Shown: positions 9,464 through 18,569, counted from the stretch's first letter. The stretch: 64,000 nt of DNA from Variovorax sp. (GCA_017744935.1 JAGIAI010000005.1:1-64000), one strand, 5' to 3'. Numbers and translations: made by a program. Notes: generated by a model not told the origin, from the sequence alone.

Positions 9464-10000
9464 ATGAAATCACTCGTGCATCTCGCGTTCGGCGCTCTGC
9501 TGCTCTCTGCTGCGGCATCTCACGCTGACGCAGCTGGGACGAACAAGCTCTGCAATGGACGACCTACGGACATCGTCTTTGCCGTCATCCATGAGGACTC
9601 GGATGATCCGGGTTCGAGATGCGAGCTTCGCGGATCGACTTGCCAGGTGATGCTTCAAGGCTGGTACACCATGAAGCCGGGTGTCTGCATGGACGTCGAC
9701 ATGGGAACCCGATGGGAGTCCTATCTGTCGATCTTCATCAAGGACACGGCGGCCGGCCAATACAGGCCCGAGACCTTTCAGGTCAACGACAGGTTCTACA
9801 AGGACAGAGACGAGAAGAACTCCGGCGTCGCCAACGTCACCGTGTGCCTGCCCGTCGGACCGTTCAAGAAGAAGCTGCCTGGAGCGCTCGCGGCCATGTT
9901 GAACCCGACAGGTGCATGCGGTCCCGGCGAGGCGCTCCATCCGGTCAACTACGTCATGCGGGCAGGACCGGAGACCCACGTGATGGTCACGGTGAACTAG
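9464..10000 (+). CDS. Small secreted protein, DUF1036-like
   Basis: The 178-residue product has a signal peptide (MKSLVHLAFGALLLSAAASHA) and six or more cysteines in the mature part. The QGWYTMKPGVC segment resembles the GWW..PG.C core of DUF1036 proteins, a periplasmic or secreted family with no known reaction. The assignment is tentative. The ATG at 9464 follows AGGGGAACCG. The longer open frame running through it upstream is antisense to the membrane protein gene and is not real. It is divergent from that gene, with 183 bp between. Confidence 0.6.
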   Translation: MKSLVHLAFGALLLSAAASHADAAGTNKLCNGRPTDIVFAVIHEDSDDPGSRCELRGSTCQVMLQGWYTMKPGVCMDVDMGTRWESYLSIFIKDTAAGQYRPETFQVNDRFYKDRDEKNSGVANVTVCLPVGPFKKKLPGALAAMLNPTGACGPGEALHPVNYVMRAGPETHVMVTVN

Positions 10001-10042
10001 CGTTCCGCACGACATCGCGTTCCCCCCCGGGGGGCGAAGGGG

Positions 10043-10555
10043 TCAGCGGTTTCGAAAGTCCCTGTACTGCTCGCGCGGCCAATATCGCTCCGGCGCGACG
10101 CCATCGGCCTCGATGAGTTCCGTCTTGATACGGTCGTACTCGTAGCAGTTGAGTTCGTACTGATTGCCCCATGGGTCAACCAGGTTGAAGGCCCAGCACA
10201 AGTCGAAATCGACGATGTCATCTACAGCGAGCGGCTGACCCGATGGGCTGGCAATCCCGCAGGGGAGGGAGCGGGCGAAGGCGATGAAGCCGTCGGCGTC
10301 CAGACTGAAGGCAACGCCCAGTGTTTGCCGAACCATTGGGTGCCCTTCGCTCGCTTCGAATAGCGCGAGCATCGTCCGACCACCATCGGCCGACATCTGG
10401 AGCGGGCCGCCCTCGAAACCATTGGCCCAGAAGTCGAACCTCTCCACAGGCTCGAAGCCGAGATGCTCGGCGTACCACCTTGCCGCCTCTGCACGGTTGG
10501 GCACGCGAATGTGCACGTGGTCCAGCCGCCCCATTCGGAATTTCGTTGCGCTCAT
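10043..10555 (-). CDS. VOC family protein (glyoxalase/dioxygenase fold)
   Basis: The 170-residue protein opens with GRLDHVHIRVPNRAEAARWY and contains a later FNLVDPWGNQYELNCYEYD, the two beta-alpha-beta-beta-beta halves of the vicinal oxygen chelate fold. His and Glu at these places usually hold a divalent metal. The reaction could be isomerisation, dioxygenation or glyoxalase chemistry. The start at 10555 is preceded by AGAGGAAA. It is the last gene of the 15635-to-10043 operon, 54 bp after the GntR gene, so it may act on a product of that pathway. Confidence 0.8.
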   Translation of the reverse strand: MSATKFRMGRLDHVHIRVPNRAEAARWYAEHLGFEPVERFDFWANGFEGGPLQMSADGGRTMLALFEASEGHPMVRQTLGVAFSLDADGFIAFARSLPCGIASPSGQPLAVDDIVDFDLCWAFNLVDPWGNQYELNCYEYDRIKTELIEADGVAPERYWPREQYRDFRNR

Positions 10556-10609
10556 CGGTATTTCCTCTGAAGTCAGTCCCACTCGGACGGGCATCGGCAA
10601 CGAACGGGC

Positions 10610-11326
10610 CTATTCGCCCAGGATGCTTTCAAGATCGGCCTCGTCGCTGCCCGCATCCAGCTTGAGGCTCTCCTCGATGTGCTCCAGGTGATGCAGCATG
10701 AGCGTCTCGGCCTTGCGCGCATCCTTGCGCTTGATGGCTTCGACGATCTCTTCGTGCTCATCCGCGCGGCAGCTGGTGGCTGTCGGCGCGTCGTAGAGCG
10801 AGATGATCAGGCACGTCAGGGTCGACAGCTCGCGCATGGTGCGCGCGAGCGCCGAGTTGCCCGCCAACTCGGCCAGCAGCAGATGGAATTCGCCCGACAG
10901 CCGCACCACGGCGCGTGCGTCGTTGCGCTGGCGCGCATCGGCCTCGAGCTCGAGGTGCCTGCGCAGACGCTGCATCTTGAAGTCGTCGACCGTGCCGATC
11001 AGTCGCCGCAGAACGCCGGGCTCGATCAGCCGGCGCGCCTCGAAGACGTCACGCGCCTGCTCGATGGTCGGCTTGGCGACGTGCGCGCCGCGCTGCGGCA
11101 CCAACTCGACGATCTGCTCGTGCGCGAGGCGCGTGAGCACTTCGCGAATCTTGGCGCGGTTGGTGCCGAAGATGGTGGCGAGCCGGTCTTCGCCGAGTTT
11201 GGTGCCCGGTGCCAACCGGTGTTCGAGGATGGCCATCGAGATTTTCTCGGCGATGGCATCGACGCCCTGTTCGCGGCCCGGGCTGGCCGTTGTTGTCTCT
11301 GGGATTGAACTTGATTTCTTTGGCAT
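10610..11326 (-). CDS. GntR-family regulator, FadR/FCD subfamily
   Basis: The 238-residue protein has a GntR winged helix (IAEKISMAILEHRLAPGTKLGEDRLATIFGTNRAKIREVLTRL region) and an all-helical FCD ligand-binding domain with the metal-type Asp/His residues (SGEFHLLL, HEEIVEAIKRKD). FCD regulators usually repress catabolic operons until a carboxylic acid is present. The gene lies inside the operon it probably controls, between the racemase-like and VOC genes. The likely operator is the nested dyad at 15676-15721 over the operon promoter; that link is inference. Confidence 0.85.
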   Translation of the reverse strand: MPKKSSSIPETTTASPGREQGVDAIAEKISMAILEHRLAPGTKLGEDRLATIFGTNRAKIREVLTRLAHEQIVELVPQRGAHVAKPTIEQARDVFEARRLIEPGVLRRLIGTVDDFKMQRLRRHLELEADARQRNDARAVVRLSGEFHLLLAELAGNSALARTMRELSTLTCLIISLYDAPTATSCRADEHEEIVEAIKRKDARKAETLMLHHLEHIEESLKLDAGSDEADLESILGE

Positions 11327-11382
11327 TGCGGTTGGATCTTAGCGACGGTGCACGTGGCATGCGACGCCGTCGCCACAAGGCC

Positions 11383-12138
11383 TTATCGCGAAGAGCGGTC
11401 CCGGGCCAGCAGGCGCGCGATGCCCTCTGGCAGGCCGTTGTTCGGCTTGATCGGCGGCGGCGCGAAGCTGCCTTGCCGGGCCGGCAGCGTGCCGAGCGAC
11501 ACCAGCGTCTGTGCATGGCAGACGGCGCTCGACACGCCGTCGACCACCGGCACGGGGATGCGGTCCCGGATGGACCTTGCAAGGCCCGCGAGCGGCGCGC
11601 CTGCGATGACGATCACGTCGGCGCCGTCGTCCTGCACGGCCGAGAGGCACAGCGCCTCGAGGCGCGCGGTGTGGTCTTCCTGCACGCGGCCGATGTCCTT
11701 CAGCGGGTTGTCCAGGTTGCGGATGCTCGCGAGCCGGTCGCTCAAACCGTTGGCGGCCACGCATTCGCGGTACCACGCGGTGATGCGGTGCGAGATCGCG
11801 ACGATCGAGAAGCGCTTGCCCAGAAGGCAGGCGCTCATCAACGCTGCCTCGGTGAGGCCCACGACCGGGATGTCCAGCACTTCGCGCAGGCCGTCGATGC
11901 CCGGGTCGCCAAAGGCCGCGACCACGATCGCGTCGTGCTGGTCGCAATGCTCGGCGGCGAGCGTGGCGGCAGCATAGGCACCGATCAACGACTCGAAGCG
12001 CGTCTCGATGTAGGCCACGCCAAAGGGCGCGGTGAGCACGCTGATCTGCGTGTCCGGCGCGGCGGCACGGCGCGCTTCGGCCTCGATGAGATCGGAGACG
12101 CTCCGGGATGTGTTCGGATTGATCAGCAGGATCTTCAT
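11383..12138 (-). CDS. Asp/Glu/hydantoin racemase-family protein without the usual cysteines
   Basis: The 251-residue protein begins MKILLINPNTS, the standard start of hydantoin and allantoin racemases, and has AFGDPG at 75-80. Those enzymes use two cysteines for proton exchange, one just before FGDPG and one in a later GC motif. Here both places appear to be alanine (A75 and A181 in IAGAPLAG). The activity may therefore differ, or the protein may be a relative with another reaction. Its ATG overlaps the stop of the dihydropyrimidinase gene by four bases, so the two are coupled. Confidence 0.75.
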   Translation of the reverse strand: MKILLINPNTSRSVSDLIEAEARRAAAPDTQISVLTAPFGVAYIETRFESLIGAYAAATLAAEHCDQHDAIVVAAFGDPGIDGLREVLDIPVVGLTEAALMSACLLGKRFSIVAISHRITAWYRECVAANGLSDRLASIRNLDNPLKDIGRVQEDHTARLEALCLSAVQDDGADVIVIAGAPLAGLARSIRDRIPVPVVDGVSSAVCHAQTLVSLGTLPARQGSFAPPPIKPNNGLPEGIARLLARDRSSR

Positions 12139-13571
12139 GGCGTGCCTCGCTGTTGCGGTGCAGGCAGCAGCGAAGGCCGCCCACGGCGCAGGAACTGTCC
12201 GCGCCCGGCGCGGGGATGGAATGTGCTGCCGTCCCACACGACCTCGCCGCGCGCGAGCGTGACCGCGGGCCAGGCCTTCACTTCGATGCCTTCGTAGGGC
12301 GTGTAGTCGACCGCATGGTGCAGGTCGGCATTGCGCACCTGCCGCGGCGTCGCGCTCCAGACCACGAGATCGGCGTCGGCGCCGATCGCGATGGTCCCCT
12401 TGCGCGGATGCAGGCCGTAGGCCTTCGCGGGATTGGTCGAGGTGAGTTCGACGAACCGGTTGATCGTGATGCGCCCGTCGAGCACGCCATGCGAGAACAA
12501 GAGCGGCAGGCGCGTCTCGATGCCCGGGATGCCGTTGGGGATGTGGCGGAACGCGACTTCCTCGCCGCCCGGCTTCTTGCCTTCCGGCGCGTCGTAGCGG
12601 AAGGGCGCATGGTCGGACGAGAAGATCGTGAACAGGCCGTCGGCGAGCCCGTTCCAGATCACCTGCTGGTTGTCCTTGTTGCGTGGCGGCGGGCTGCAGA
12701 CGCAGCGCGCGCCGCCGTAGCTGTCGTCGATGCCGAGGTCTTCGGCCGTGAGGAAGAGGTATTGCGGGCAGGTTTCCGCGAACACGTGCAGGCCATGCGA
12801 ACGCGCCCAACGGATCTGCTCGACGGCTTCCTTGCCGGAGACGTGCACGATCATGATCGGCACGTCGACCAGCTCGGACAGTGCAATGGCGCGGTGCGTG
12901 GCCTCACGCTCGACCAGCATCGGCCGGGCGTGCGCGTGGAATCGCGGCGCGGTGCGTCCGCTGGCTTCGAGGCGGCGTGTGAGCCACTCGATGCAATCGG
13001 CGTTCTCGGCGTGGATCATCGCCATCGCGTCATGCTCGCGCGCGACCGCGAGTACATCGAGGATCTGGCCGTCATTGAGCTTCAGATCGTCGTAGGTCAT
13101 GTAGATCTTGAAGGACGTGTAGCCCTCGGCGATCAACTGCGGCAGCTCGTTCTTGAGCACGTCCTCGGTGGGGTCGCTGACGATCAGGTGAAAGGCATGG
13201 TCGACATGCGCGCGGCCTTCGGCCCGCTCGTGATAGTCGCGCACCGCTGCGCGCAGTGACTGGCCCTTTTGCTGCGCCGCGAACGGAATCACCGTGGTCG
13301 TGCCACCGCAGGCGGCTGCGCGCGTGCCGGTGTCGAAATCGTCCGCCATGCGGACCGGCGCTTCCATGGGCTGGTCGAGGTGGCAGTGCGCATCGACGCC
13401 GCCCGGCGTGACGAATGCGCCGGCCGCGTCGATCTCGCGTCGGCCCTTCGGCAATCCCACGCCCAGTTGCACGATGCGGCCTCCGGTGATGCCGATGTCG
13501 GCGTCGAAGGTGTCGCTCGCGGTGGCGACGCGCGCATTGCGCACGACGAGGTCGAAGGTGTCGGCGCTCAT
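12135..13571 (-). CDS. Dihydropyrimidinase / D-hydantoinase family amidohydrolase
   Basis: The 478-residue protein carries the full set of cyclic amidohydrolase motifs: DAHCHLD (HxH), SFKIYMTYDDL with the lysine that becomes carboxylated, IHAENAD, VHVSGKEA and SSDHAPF with the catalytic Asp. The family opens dihydropyrimidines, hydantoins or related cyclic imides to N-carbamoyl acids. The first codon chosen is the ATG at 13571, which overlaps the stop of the upstream maleate-isomerase-like gene by four bases. A racemase-like gene follows it, as in many hydantoin pathways. Confidence 0.9.
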   Translation of the reverse strand: MSADTFDLVVRNARVATASDTFDADIGITGGRIVQLGVGLPKGRREIDAAGAFVTPGGVDAHCHLDQPMEAPVRMADDFDTGTRAAACGGTTTVIPFAAQQKGQSLRAAVRDYHERAEGRAHVDHAFHLIVSDPTEDVLKNELPQLIAEGYTSFKIYMTYDDLKLNDGQILDVLAVAREHDAMAMIHAENADCIEWLTRRLEASGRTAPRFHAHARPMLVEREATHRAIALSELVDVPIMIVHVSGKEAVEQIRWARSHGLHVFAETCPQYLFLTAEDLGIDDSYGGARCVCSPPPRNKDNQQVIWNGLADGLFTIFSSDHAPFRYDAPEGKKPGGEEVAFRHIPNGIPGIETRLPLLFSHGVLDGRITINRFVELTSTNPAKAYGLHPRKGTIAIGADADLVVWSATPRQVRNADLHHAVDYTPYEGIEVKAWPAVTLARGEVVWDGSTFHPRAGRGQFLRRGRPSLLPAPQQRGTP

Positions 13572-14287
13572 GCGAAGAGCCCTCCCCAGCCCTTGACGAC
13601 CGCGGTGTCGACGCCGGTGATCTTCAGCGCCTTCCACACCACGGTGGCCACCGAGTCGTAGATCGGAATGCCGAGCTCGCGCTCCAGTTCATCGACGAGT
13701 GGTGCGCCGTGCAGGTTGGTGCACATCACGGTGATGGCATCGGGCTTGTGCTGCGCGACCTCGCGGACCATCTTGCGCAGGGTATCCGCATCGACTTCGG
13801 CGAACGAGAAGTTCACCGTCAGGTCGAGATGGCGTTCGGCCACGCACTCGATGTCGAGCGCCGCATAGTTGGCGACGATGCGGCGCTGCACGTCGTCCAC
13901 GTAGGGCGACACCAGCCCCAGCGTGCGTGCGCCCTGCGCGGCGAGCAGGTCGTTGAGCGCCAGCACCGACGTGGTCGCCGGGATGCCGGTGGCTTCGGTG
14001 ATGCGCGCGCACAGCGCACGGTCGCGCTCGAAGCCGAGCCAGCTCGCGGAGGTGCCGCTCCAGCAGATGACGTCGACGTTCGCATCGGCCAGCAGCTTGG
14101 CTGCGTCGAGGATGGTGCGCTCGTCGAACTGGTTCTGCGACTTGTCGCCCATCGAGATCTCGGTCACGCGGAACCGCGAAAAGTGCGCAGTGACGCCCGG
14201 CACGCTGGCGACCATCGCGCTGGTCAACGGCTCGAGCGCCGTGTTGGAGGAAGGCGTCAACACGCCGATGCGTTTTTGCTGGGACAT
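13568..14287 (-). CDS. Maleate isomerase / arylmalonate decarboxylase-like Asp/Glu racemase-superfamily enzyme
   Basis: The 239-residue protein starts RIGVLTPSSNTALEP and has two candidate catalytic cysteines, C75 in VICWSGTSASWLG and C189 in TVMCTNLHG. Two cysteines point to cis-trans isomerisation or racemisation; arylmalonate decarboxylase keeps only the second. Possible substrates are maleate or substituted malonates and hydantoin-derived acids. The start at 14287 gives the family N-terminus. It is the second gene of the operon, 22 bp behind the MFS carrier. Confidence 0.8.
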   Translation of the reverse strand: MSQQKRIGVLTPSSNTALEPLTSAMVASVPGVTAHFSRFRVTEISMGDKSQNQFDERTILDAAKLLADANVDVICWSGTSASWLGFERDRALCARITEATGIPATTSVLALNDLLAAQGARTLGLVSPYVDDVQRRIVANYAALDIECVAERHLDLTVNFSFAEVDADTLRKMVREVAQHKPDAITVMCTNLHGAPLVDELERELGIPIYDSVATVVWKALKITGVDTAVVKGWGGLFA

Positions 14288-14309
14288 TTCGCGAATCTCG
14301 AAAAGTGGA

Positions 14310-15635
14310 CTAGACGGGAAGCTTCTTGCTGTAGTCGATGAGCAGCGTGGAGCAGACAAAGAGACCGGCGCCGGCCGCTGCAAAGAGCATCAGCGCCAGG
14401 AAGTAGGAGCCGGTGGCCTGCACGATCAGGCCGACCACGATCGGCACGCCGATGCCCGCAACATTGCCACCGAGGTTCATGGTGCCTCCGAGGAAGCCGA
14501 CGTGCTGCCTGCGGCCGAGGATCGAAGGCACGCACCAGAAGAGCCCGCACCAGCGCAGGAAGAACAGCGTGACGGACAGCAACACCACCACGGCGACGGG
14601 GCTCGTGATCTGCGAGACCGTGTAGATCGCGACGGTAGCAATGACGGAGGCGATGCCGAAGAGCGTACGCAGGACCTTGGAGGTCGACGCGCCGGCCGCC
14701 TTCCACTTGTCGGCCAGCCAGCCGCCGAACATTTCGCCGACGAAGCCGGAGAAGAACATGATGAACACGGCGCCGCCCATCTGCTTGATGTCAAAGCCAT
14801 GGACCTTGGAGAGGTAGTTGGGCATCCAGGTGAGCAGGCCGTAGAACAGTGCGTTGAAGCACATCCAGCCGAAGAACATGCCCCAGACCGAGCGGAAGCG
14901 CAGGAAGTCGAGCAGGCGGCCGCTGGCGCCCTGCGGCTCGCTCGCCGCGTCCGCTGCGTGGCTGGCCTCGATGTACTTCGCCTCGGCGTCGTTCACGCCG
15001 GGGTGCTCGCGGGGATGGTTGCGGATGTAGCTCCAGGCGAAGAGACCGGCGAGAACCGTGCCGAAGCCCGCGATGACGAAGGCCAGCCGCCAAGAGCCGA
15101 GCATCGCGATCAGGCCCGAGATAAGGATCGCGCCCAATGCGGCCCCGAGCGGCGCGCCGCCGTCGAGCAGGGTCGCGCCGCGGCCGCGTTCGTTCTGGGT
15201 CATCCAGATGCCGTTGAGCTTGCCGCCTGCCGGATAGATCGGCGCCTCGGCCGCGCCCAGCCCCAGGCGGGTGAGCAGCAGCGGAATCCAGCCGGTGCAG
15301 ACGGCGGCGATGGCCTGGAAGAAGCCCCAGCCGAGCGTTGCGCCGGCAATGACCACGCGCGGGCCGAAGCGGTCGGCCAGCATGCCGCCCGGAATCTGCA
15401 TGAGCGCATAGGTCCAGAAGAAGGAACTGAGCAGAAGGCCCTGCACGGCGGGGCCGATGTCGAATTCCTTCGCGATCAGCGGCATGGCCACGGAGAGCGA
15501 GGCGCGGTCGATGTAGTTGATCGAGATGAGGAACAACATCATCAGGAAGATCTTCCAGCGGACCTTCGAGGGCTGGAGGGCGGTGTCGGGTGCTGCGGCG
15601 GTCGCTGTCGCGCCTGCCGTCAAGGTGGGTTGCAT
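14310..15635 (-). CDS. MFS transporter, anion:cation symporter (ACS) family
   Basis: The 441-residue protein has 12 predicted transmembrane helices and the ACS signature INYIDRASLSVAMPLIAKEFDIG in helix 1, as in glucarate, phthalate and hexuronate permeases. It probably imports an organic acid or cyclic imide with protons. It is the first gene of the operon leading to the isomerase, dihydropyrimidinase and racemase-like genes, so it likely brings in their substrate. The ATG at 15635 follows CAAGGAGAC. Its promoter and a large dyad lie just upstream. Confidence 0.88.
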   Translation of the reverse strand: MQPTLTAGATATAAAPDTALQPSKVRWKIFLMMLFLISINYIDRASLSVAMPLIAKEFDIGPAVQGLLLSSFFWTYALMQIPGGMLADRFGPRVVIAGATLGWGFFQAIAAVCTGWIPLLLTRLGLGAAEAPIYPAGGKLNGIWMTQNERGRGATLLDGGAPLGAALGAILISGLIAMLGSWRLAFVIAGFGTVLAGLFAWSYIRNHPREHPGVNDAEAKYIEASHAADAASEPQGASGRLLDFLRFRSVWGMFFGWMCFNALFYGLLTWMPNYLSKVHGFDIKQMGGAVFIMFFSGFVGEMFGGWLADKWKAAGASTSKVLRTLFGIASVIATVAIYTVSQITSPVAVVVLLSVTLFFLRWCGLFWCVPSILGRRQHVGFLGGTMNLGGNVAGIGVPIVVGLIVQATGSYFLALMLFAAAGAGLFVCSTLLIDYSKKLPV

Positions 15636-15665
15636 CGGTTTGTCTCCTTGCGGGTGGTGAGCCGG

Positions 15666-15694
15666 AATTTAGGCTCTGTCGAAACCACAGTCAA
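15666..15694 (-). promoter_or_regulatory. Probable sigma-70 promoter of the MFS-to-VOC operon
   Basis: On the minus strand TTGACT (15694-15689) and TAAATT (15671-15666) are separated by exactly 17 bp. They lie about 31 bp from the MFS start codon, which leaves room for the AAGGAG ribosome binding site. The -35 element is inside the nested dyad at 15676-15721. Confidence 0.6.
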
Positions 15695-15721
15695 CATCGT
15701 TGTTGACAATTACGTCGACAG
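15676..15721. promoter_or_regulatory. Nested inverted repeat, candidate GntR operator
   Basis: An outer pair of arms (CTGTCGA at 15676-15682 and TCGACAG at 15715-15721) and an inner pair (GTCAACA at 15690-15696 and TGTTGAC at 15701-15707) share the same centre at 15698.5. The element covers the -35 box of the operon promoter. A dimeric repressor such as the GntR protein encoded in the operon would fit, but no binding data exist. Confidence 0.6.
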
Positions 15722-15785
15722 TTAGTGAAAGCACCTAGCCGCCGCTTACGGGCTCATACTCCGCAGACGTTCTCGTTACAAGCCG

Positions 15786-16538
15786 ATGCGCCGAATCCAC
15801 CTGCTGACCCACCGCCACCGCGCGCCGTCGACCAACCGCGCGATGGGCCTCATCCTTGCCTTCAATGCGGGGGCCATCAACGCCGGGGGATTCCTGGTGC
15901 TGCACCAGTACACCTCGCACATGACGGGATTCGCTTCCCAGTTCGCGGACGGGCTGGTGCTGGGCAACGCACGGCTGGTGTTGAACGCCGCCGGTGCGAT
16001 CCTGGCTTTCGTCGCCGGGGCGGCGGTCACGGCGGTCCTGGTCAACTGGGCGCGGCAGCACCGGCTACGCACGGTCTACGCGCCGCCCTTGTTGCTGGAA
16101 GCGCTTCTGCTGCTGCCGTTCGGGGTGCTCGGAAGCGCCAGCACCCTCAGCTGGATGACGCCTTTTGCGCTGCCGATCACCGTGCTTCTCCTGTCGTTCG
16201 TGATGGGGCTTCAGAACGCGGTGGTCTCCAAGACCTCGGGCGGAAGCATCCGCACGACGCACATGACCGGCAACATCACCGACTTCGGCATGGAGCTCGG
16301 CAAGTTGCTCTACTGGAACCGTCGTCGGTCGGAAAGCACTCGCCCCGTGCGTCACGACCGGTCGCGACTTCGCAATGCCGGCGGGCTGATCGCCATGTTC
16401 GTGATCGGCGGTTCCGTGGGTGCGCTGGGGTTCAAGTACGTTGGCTACGTGTGCGTGGTGCCGTTCGCGGCGCTGCTGCTTGCGCTGGCGGTTCCGCCGC
16501 TCTATCGGGAAATGGCCAGGGCGCCGGGAGCATCGTGA
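15786..16538 (+). CDS. YoaK family membrane protein (DUF1275)
   Basis: The 250-residue protein has about six transmembrane segments and the DUF1275 motifs FNAGAINAGGFLVLHQYTSHMTGFAS and GLQNAVVSKTSGGSIRTTHMTGNITDFG, a duplicated Asn/His/Met pattern. It is an inner membrane protein of unknown role, proposed for some relatives to be a transporter. Its TGA shares one base with the ATG of the following esterase gene (TGATG), so translation is coupled. It is divergent from the MFS operon, with 150 bp between. Confidence 0.85.
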   Translation: MRRIHLLTHRHRAPSTNRAMGLILAFNAGAINAGGFLVLHQYTSHMTGFASQFADGLVLGNARLVLNAAGAILAFVAGAAVTAVLVNWARQHRLRTVYAPPLLLEALLLLPFGVLGSASTLSWMTPFALPITVLLLSFVMGLQNAVVSKTSGGSIRTTHMTGNITDFGMELGKLLYWNRRRSESTRPVRHDRSRLRNAGGLIAMFVIGGSVGALGFKYVGYVCVVPFAALLLALAVPPLYREMARAPGAS

Positions 16539-17461
16539 TGAAGCATCGAATCGCACGAACCCTGATTGCTTCGACTCTGCTGTCGACATTTCTTTCGGCG
16601 CAGGTGCTGGCCGCCCAGCCCCAGGAAGATCCGCTGACCGACAGCGCAGTTGGCGCGCCGGAGGCGCCGACCGCCGGGCGCATCGAACACGCCTACGGAG
16701 CCGATGCCCTGCAGAAGCTCGACTTCTGGCCCGCGGCCGGGGTTGCCAAGCCCGCGCCACTCATTGTTTTCGTCCATGGCGGTGGATGGAAGCATGGCGA
16801 CAAGCGCACGGCCACGGGCATGCAGAAGGTCGAGCATCTGACCCGCGAAGGGTTTGCATTCGCCTCGATCAACTATCGACTGGTGCCCGATGCAACTGTG
16901 GAGCAGCAGGCAGCCGACGTGGCCGCGTCCGTCGCATGGCTTCGGAGCCATGCCGCGCGACTGGGTATCGATGCGTCGCGCATCGTCCTGATGGGCCACA
17001 GCGCGGGCGCGCACCTGGTGGCATTGGTCGGGACCGACCCGCGGTACCTGACGGCGGCGGGCCTGTCGCTATCGGATCTTCGCGGCGTCGTCGCACTGGA
17101 CGGCGCGGGCTATGACATTCCGCGCCAGGTTGCCTCGGCGGGCCGCCTCATGCGCGGAACCTACATGGAAGCATTTGGACTGGAGCCCGCGCGCCAGCGT
17201 GCGCTATCGCCTGCCCTCCAGAGCTTCAAACCCGAATCGCCTGCATTCCTCGTCGCCCACATCGATCGCGCCGACGGAAAGGCGCAATCCGAGGCCCTGG
17301 CGAGGGCGCTCGGGCAGGCCGGGATACCGGCGGAGGTCTACGCCGCCGGGGGCACGGGTCTGATCGGCCATCTGGAGATCAACCGCTTGCTGGGTCGCGC
17401 CGACTTTCCGGCCACCGCGGCGGTCGACGCCTGGCTGCGAAAGCTGCTCCATTCGACCTAG
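16538..17461 (+). CDS. Secreted alpha/beta hydrolase, esterase/lipase (BD-FAE/HSL-like)
   Basis: The 307-residue protein has a signal peptide ending near AQVLAAQ and an alpha/beta hydrolase core: FVHGGGWKHGD oxyanion loop, GHSAGAH nucleophile elbow and a C-terminal GHLEIN that can supply the catalytic His. It is thus a probable periplasmic carboxylesterase; the substrate is unknown. The start at 16538 is chosen because it gives the signal peptide and overlaps the yoaK-like stop codon. It ends one base before the convergent nadA gene. Confidence 0.8.
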   Translation: MKHRIARTLIASTLLSTFLSAQVLAAQPQEDPLTDSAVGAPEAPTAGRIEHAYGADALQKLDFWPAAGVAKPAPLIVFVHGGGWKHGDKRTATGMQKVEHLTREGFAFASINYRLVPDATVEQQAADVAASVAWLRSHAARLGIDASRIVLMGHSAGAHLVALVGTDPRYLTAAGLSLSDLRGVVALDGAGYDIPRQVASAGRLMRGTYMEAFGLEPARQRALSPALQSFKPESPAFLVAHIDRADGKAQSEALARALGQAGIPAEVYAAGGTGLIGHLEINRLLGRADFPATAAVDAWLRKLLHST

Positions 17462-17462
17462 A

Positions 17463-18569
17463 TCACACCGCGCCCATACCGGCCACCAGGGCTCCAACGG
17501 GGGCAGCCTTCTTCAGCGCAGCGGTGAAGGCCAGCATGCGGTCGATGGGCACACGGGCGCGCATGCCCAGGTGTTGATCCACCTGGATCTCACCGGCGCC
17601 GGTCTCCAGCGCATTTGCCACGTTGGCCAGGCCGTTCATCGCCATCCACGGGCAATGCGCGCAGCTCTTGCAGGTTGCACCGTTGCCGGCCGTCGGCGCC
17701 TCGATGAAGGTCTTGCCGGGGTTGAGCGTGCGCAGCTTGTGCAGCATGCCGTTGTCGGTGGCCACGATGAAGGTCTTGGCATCCATGCGCTGGGCCGCCC
17801 GAAGGATCGCGGACGTGGACCCCACCGCATCGGCGAGCGCAATCACGTCGGCAGCGGATTCGGGATGCACCAGCACCTTGGCATCGGGATGCTGCTCCTT
17901 CAGCAACTCGAGTTCGAGCGCCTTGAATTCGTCATGCACGATGCAGGCGCCCTGCCAGCTCACGATGTCGGCGCCGGTCTCTCGGCGGATGTAGTCGCCC
18001 AGATGGCGGTCGGGCGCCCACAGGATCTTGTGGCCCTCGGCCTTGAGTGCGCCCACCACGTCCAGCGCGCAACTGGAGGTGACCACCCAGTCGGCCCGTG
18101 CCTTCACAGCGGCACTGGTGTTGGCGTAGACCAGCACGGTGCGGTCTGGATGCGCATCGCAGAAGGCGCTGAACTCGTCGATCGGGCAGCCCAGGTCAAG
18201 CGAACAGTCGGCGCCCAGGTCGGGCATCAGTACGCGCTTGTCGGGCGAAAGAATCTTGGCGGTCTCGCCCATGAAGCGCACGCCGGACACCACGAGCGTG
18301 CGCGCGGGATGATCGCGGCCAAAGCGCGCCATCTCCAGCGAATCGCCCACGAGGCCGCCAGTTTCCTCGGCCAGATCCTGCAGATCCGGGTGTACGTAGT
18401 AGTGCGACACCATGACGGCGTTGCGTTCCACCAGGAGGCGGCGGATACGGTCCTTGAGAACATCGCGCTCTGCTCGCGACGGCTCGGCTGGCACGCGCGC
18501 CCAGGCGTGCTGCGTGTTGCATGCTTCGCCGACGGGCTGCTCGAATTCGACCTCGAAGACCGCGCTCAT
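17463..18569 (-). CDS. nadA: Quinolinate synthase NadA
   Basis: NadA condenses iminoaspartate with dihydroxyacetone phosphate to quinolinate using a [4Fe-4S] cluster. The 368-residue protein shows the expected cysteines: C122 in GADCSL, C209 in GACIVH and the CxxCxxC of [11 protein letters not shown] (C300, C303, C306). Length and motifs fit the proteobacterial family. Its start codon overlaps the nadC stop by four bases. It is the last gene of the nadB-panD-panB-panC-nadC-nadA operon. Confidence 0.95.
   Translation of the reverse strand: MSAVFEVEFEQPVGEACNTQHAWARVPAEPSRAERDVLKDRIRRLLVERNAVMVSHYYVHPDLQDLAEETGGLVGDSLEMARFGRDHPARTLVVSGVRFMGETAKILSPDKRVLMPDLGADCSLDLGCPIDEFSAFCDAHPDRTVLVYANTSAAVKARADWVVTSSCALDVVGALKAEGHKILWAPDRHLGDYIRRETGADIVSWQGACIVHDEFKALELELLKEQHPDAKVLVHPESAADVIALADAVGSTSAILRAAQRMDAKTFIVATDNGMLHKLRTLNPGKTFIEAPTAGNGATCKSCAHCPWMAMNGLANVANALETGAGEIQVDQHLGMRARVPIDRMLAFTAALKKAAPVGALVAGMGAV

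Noticed and set aside
12153..13259. A 368-codon plus-strand frame opposite the dihydropyrimidinase gene
   Set aside because: Antisense shadow; the minus strand has all amidohydrolase motifs.
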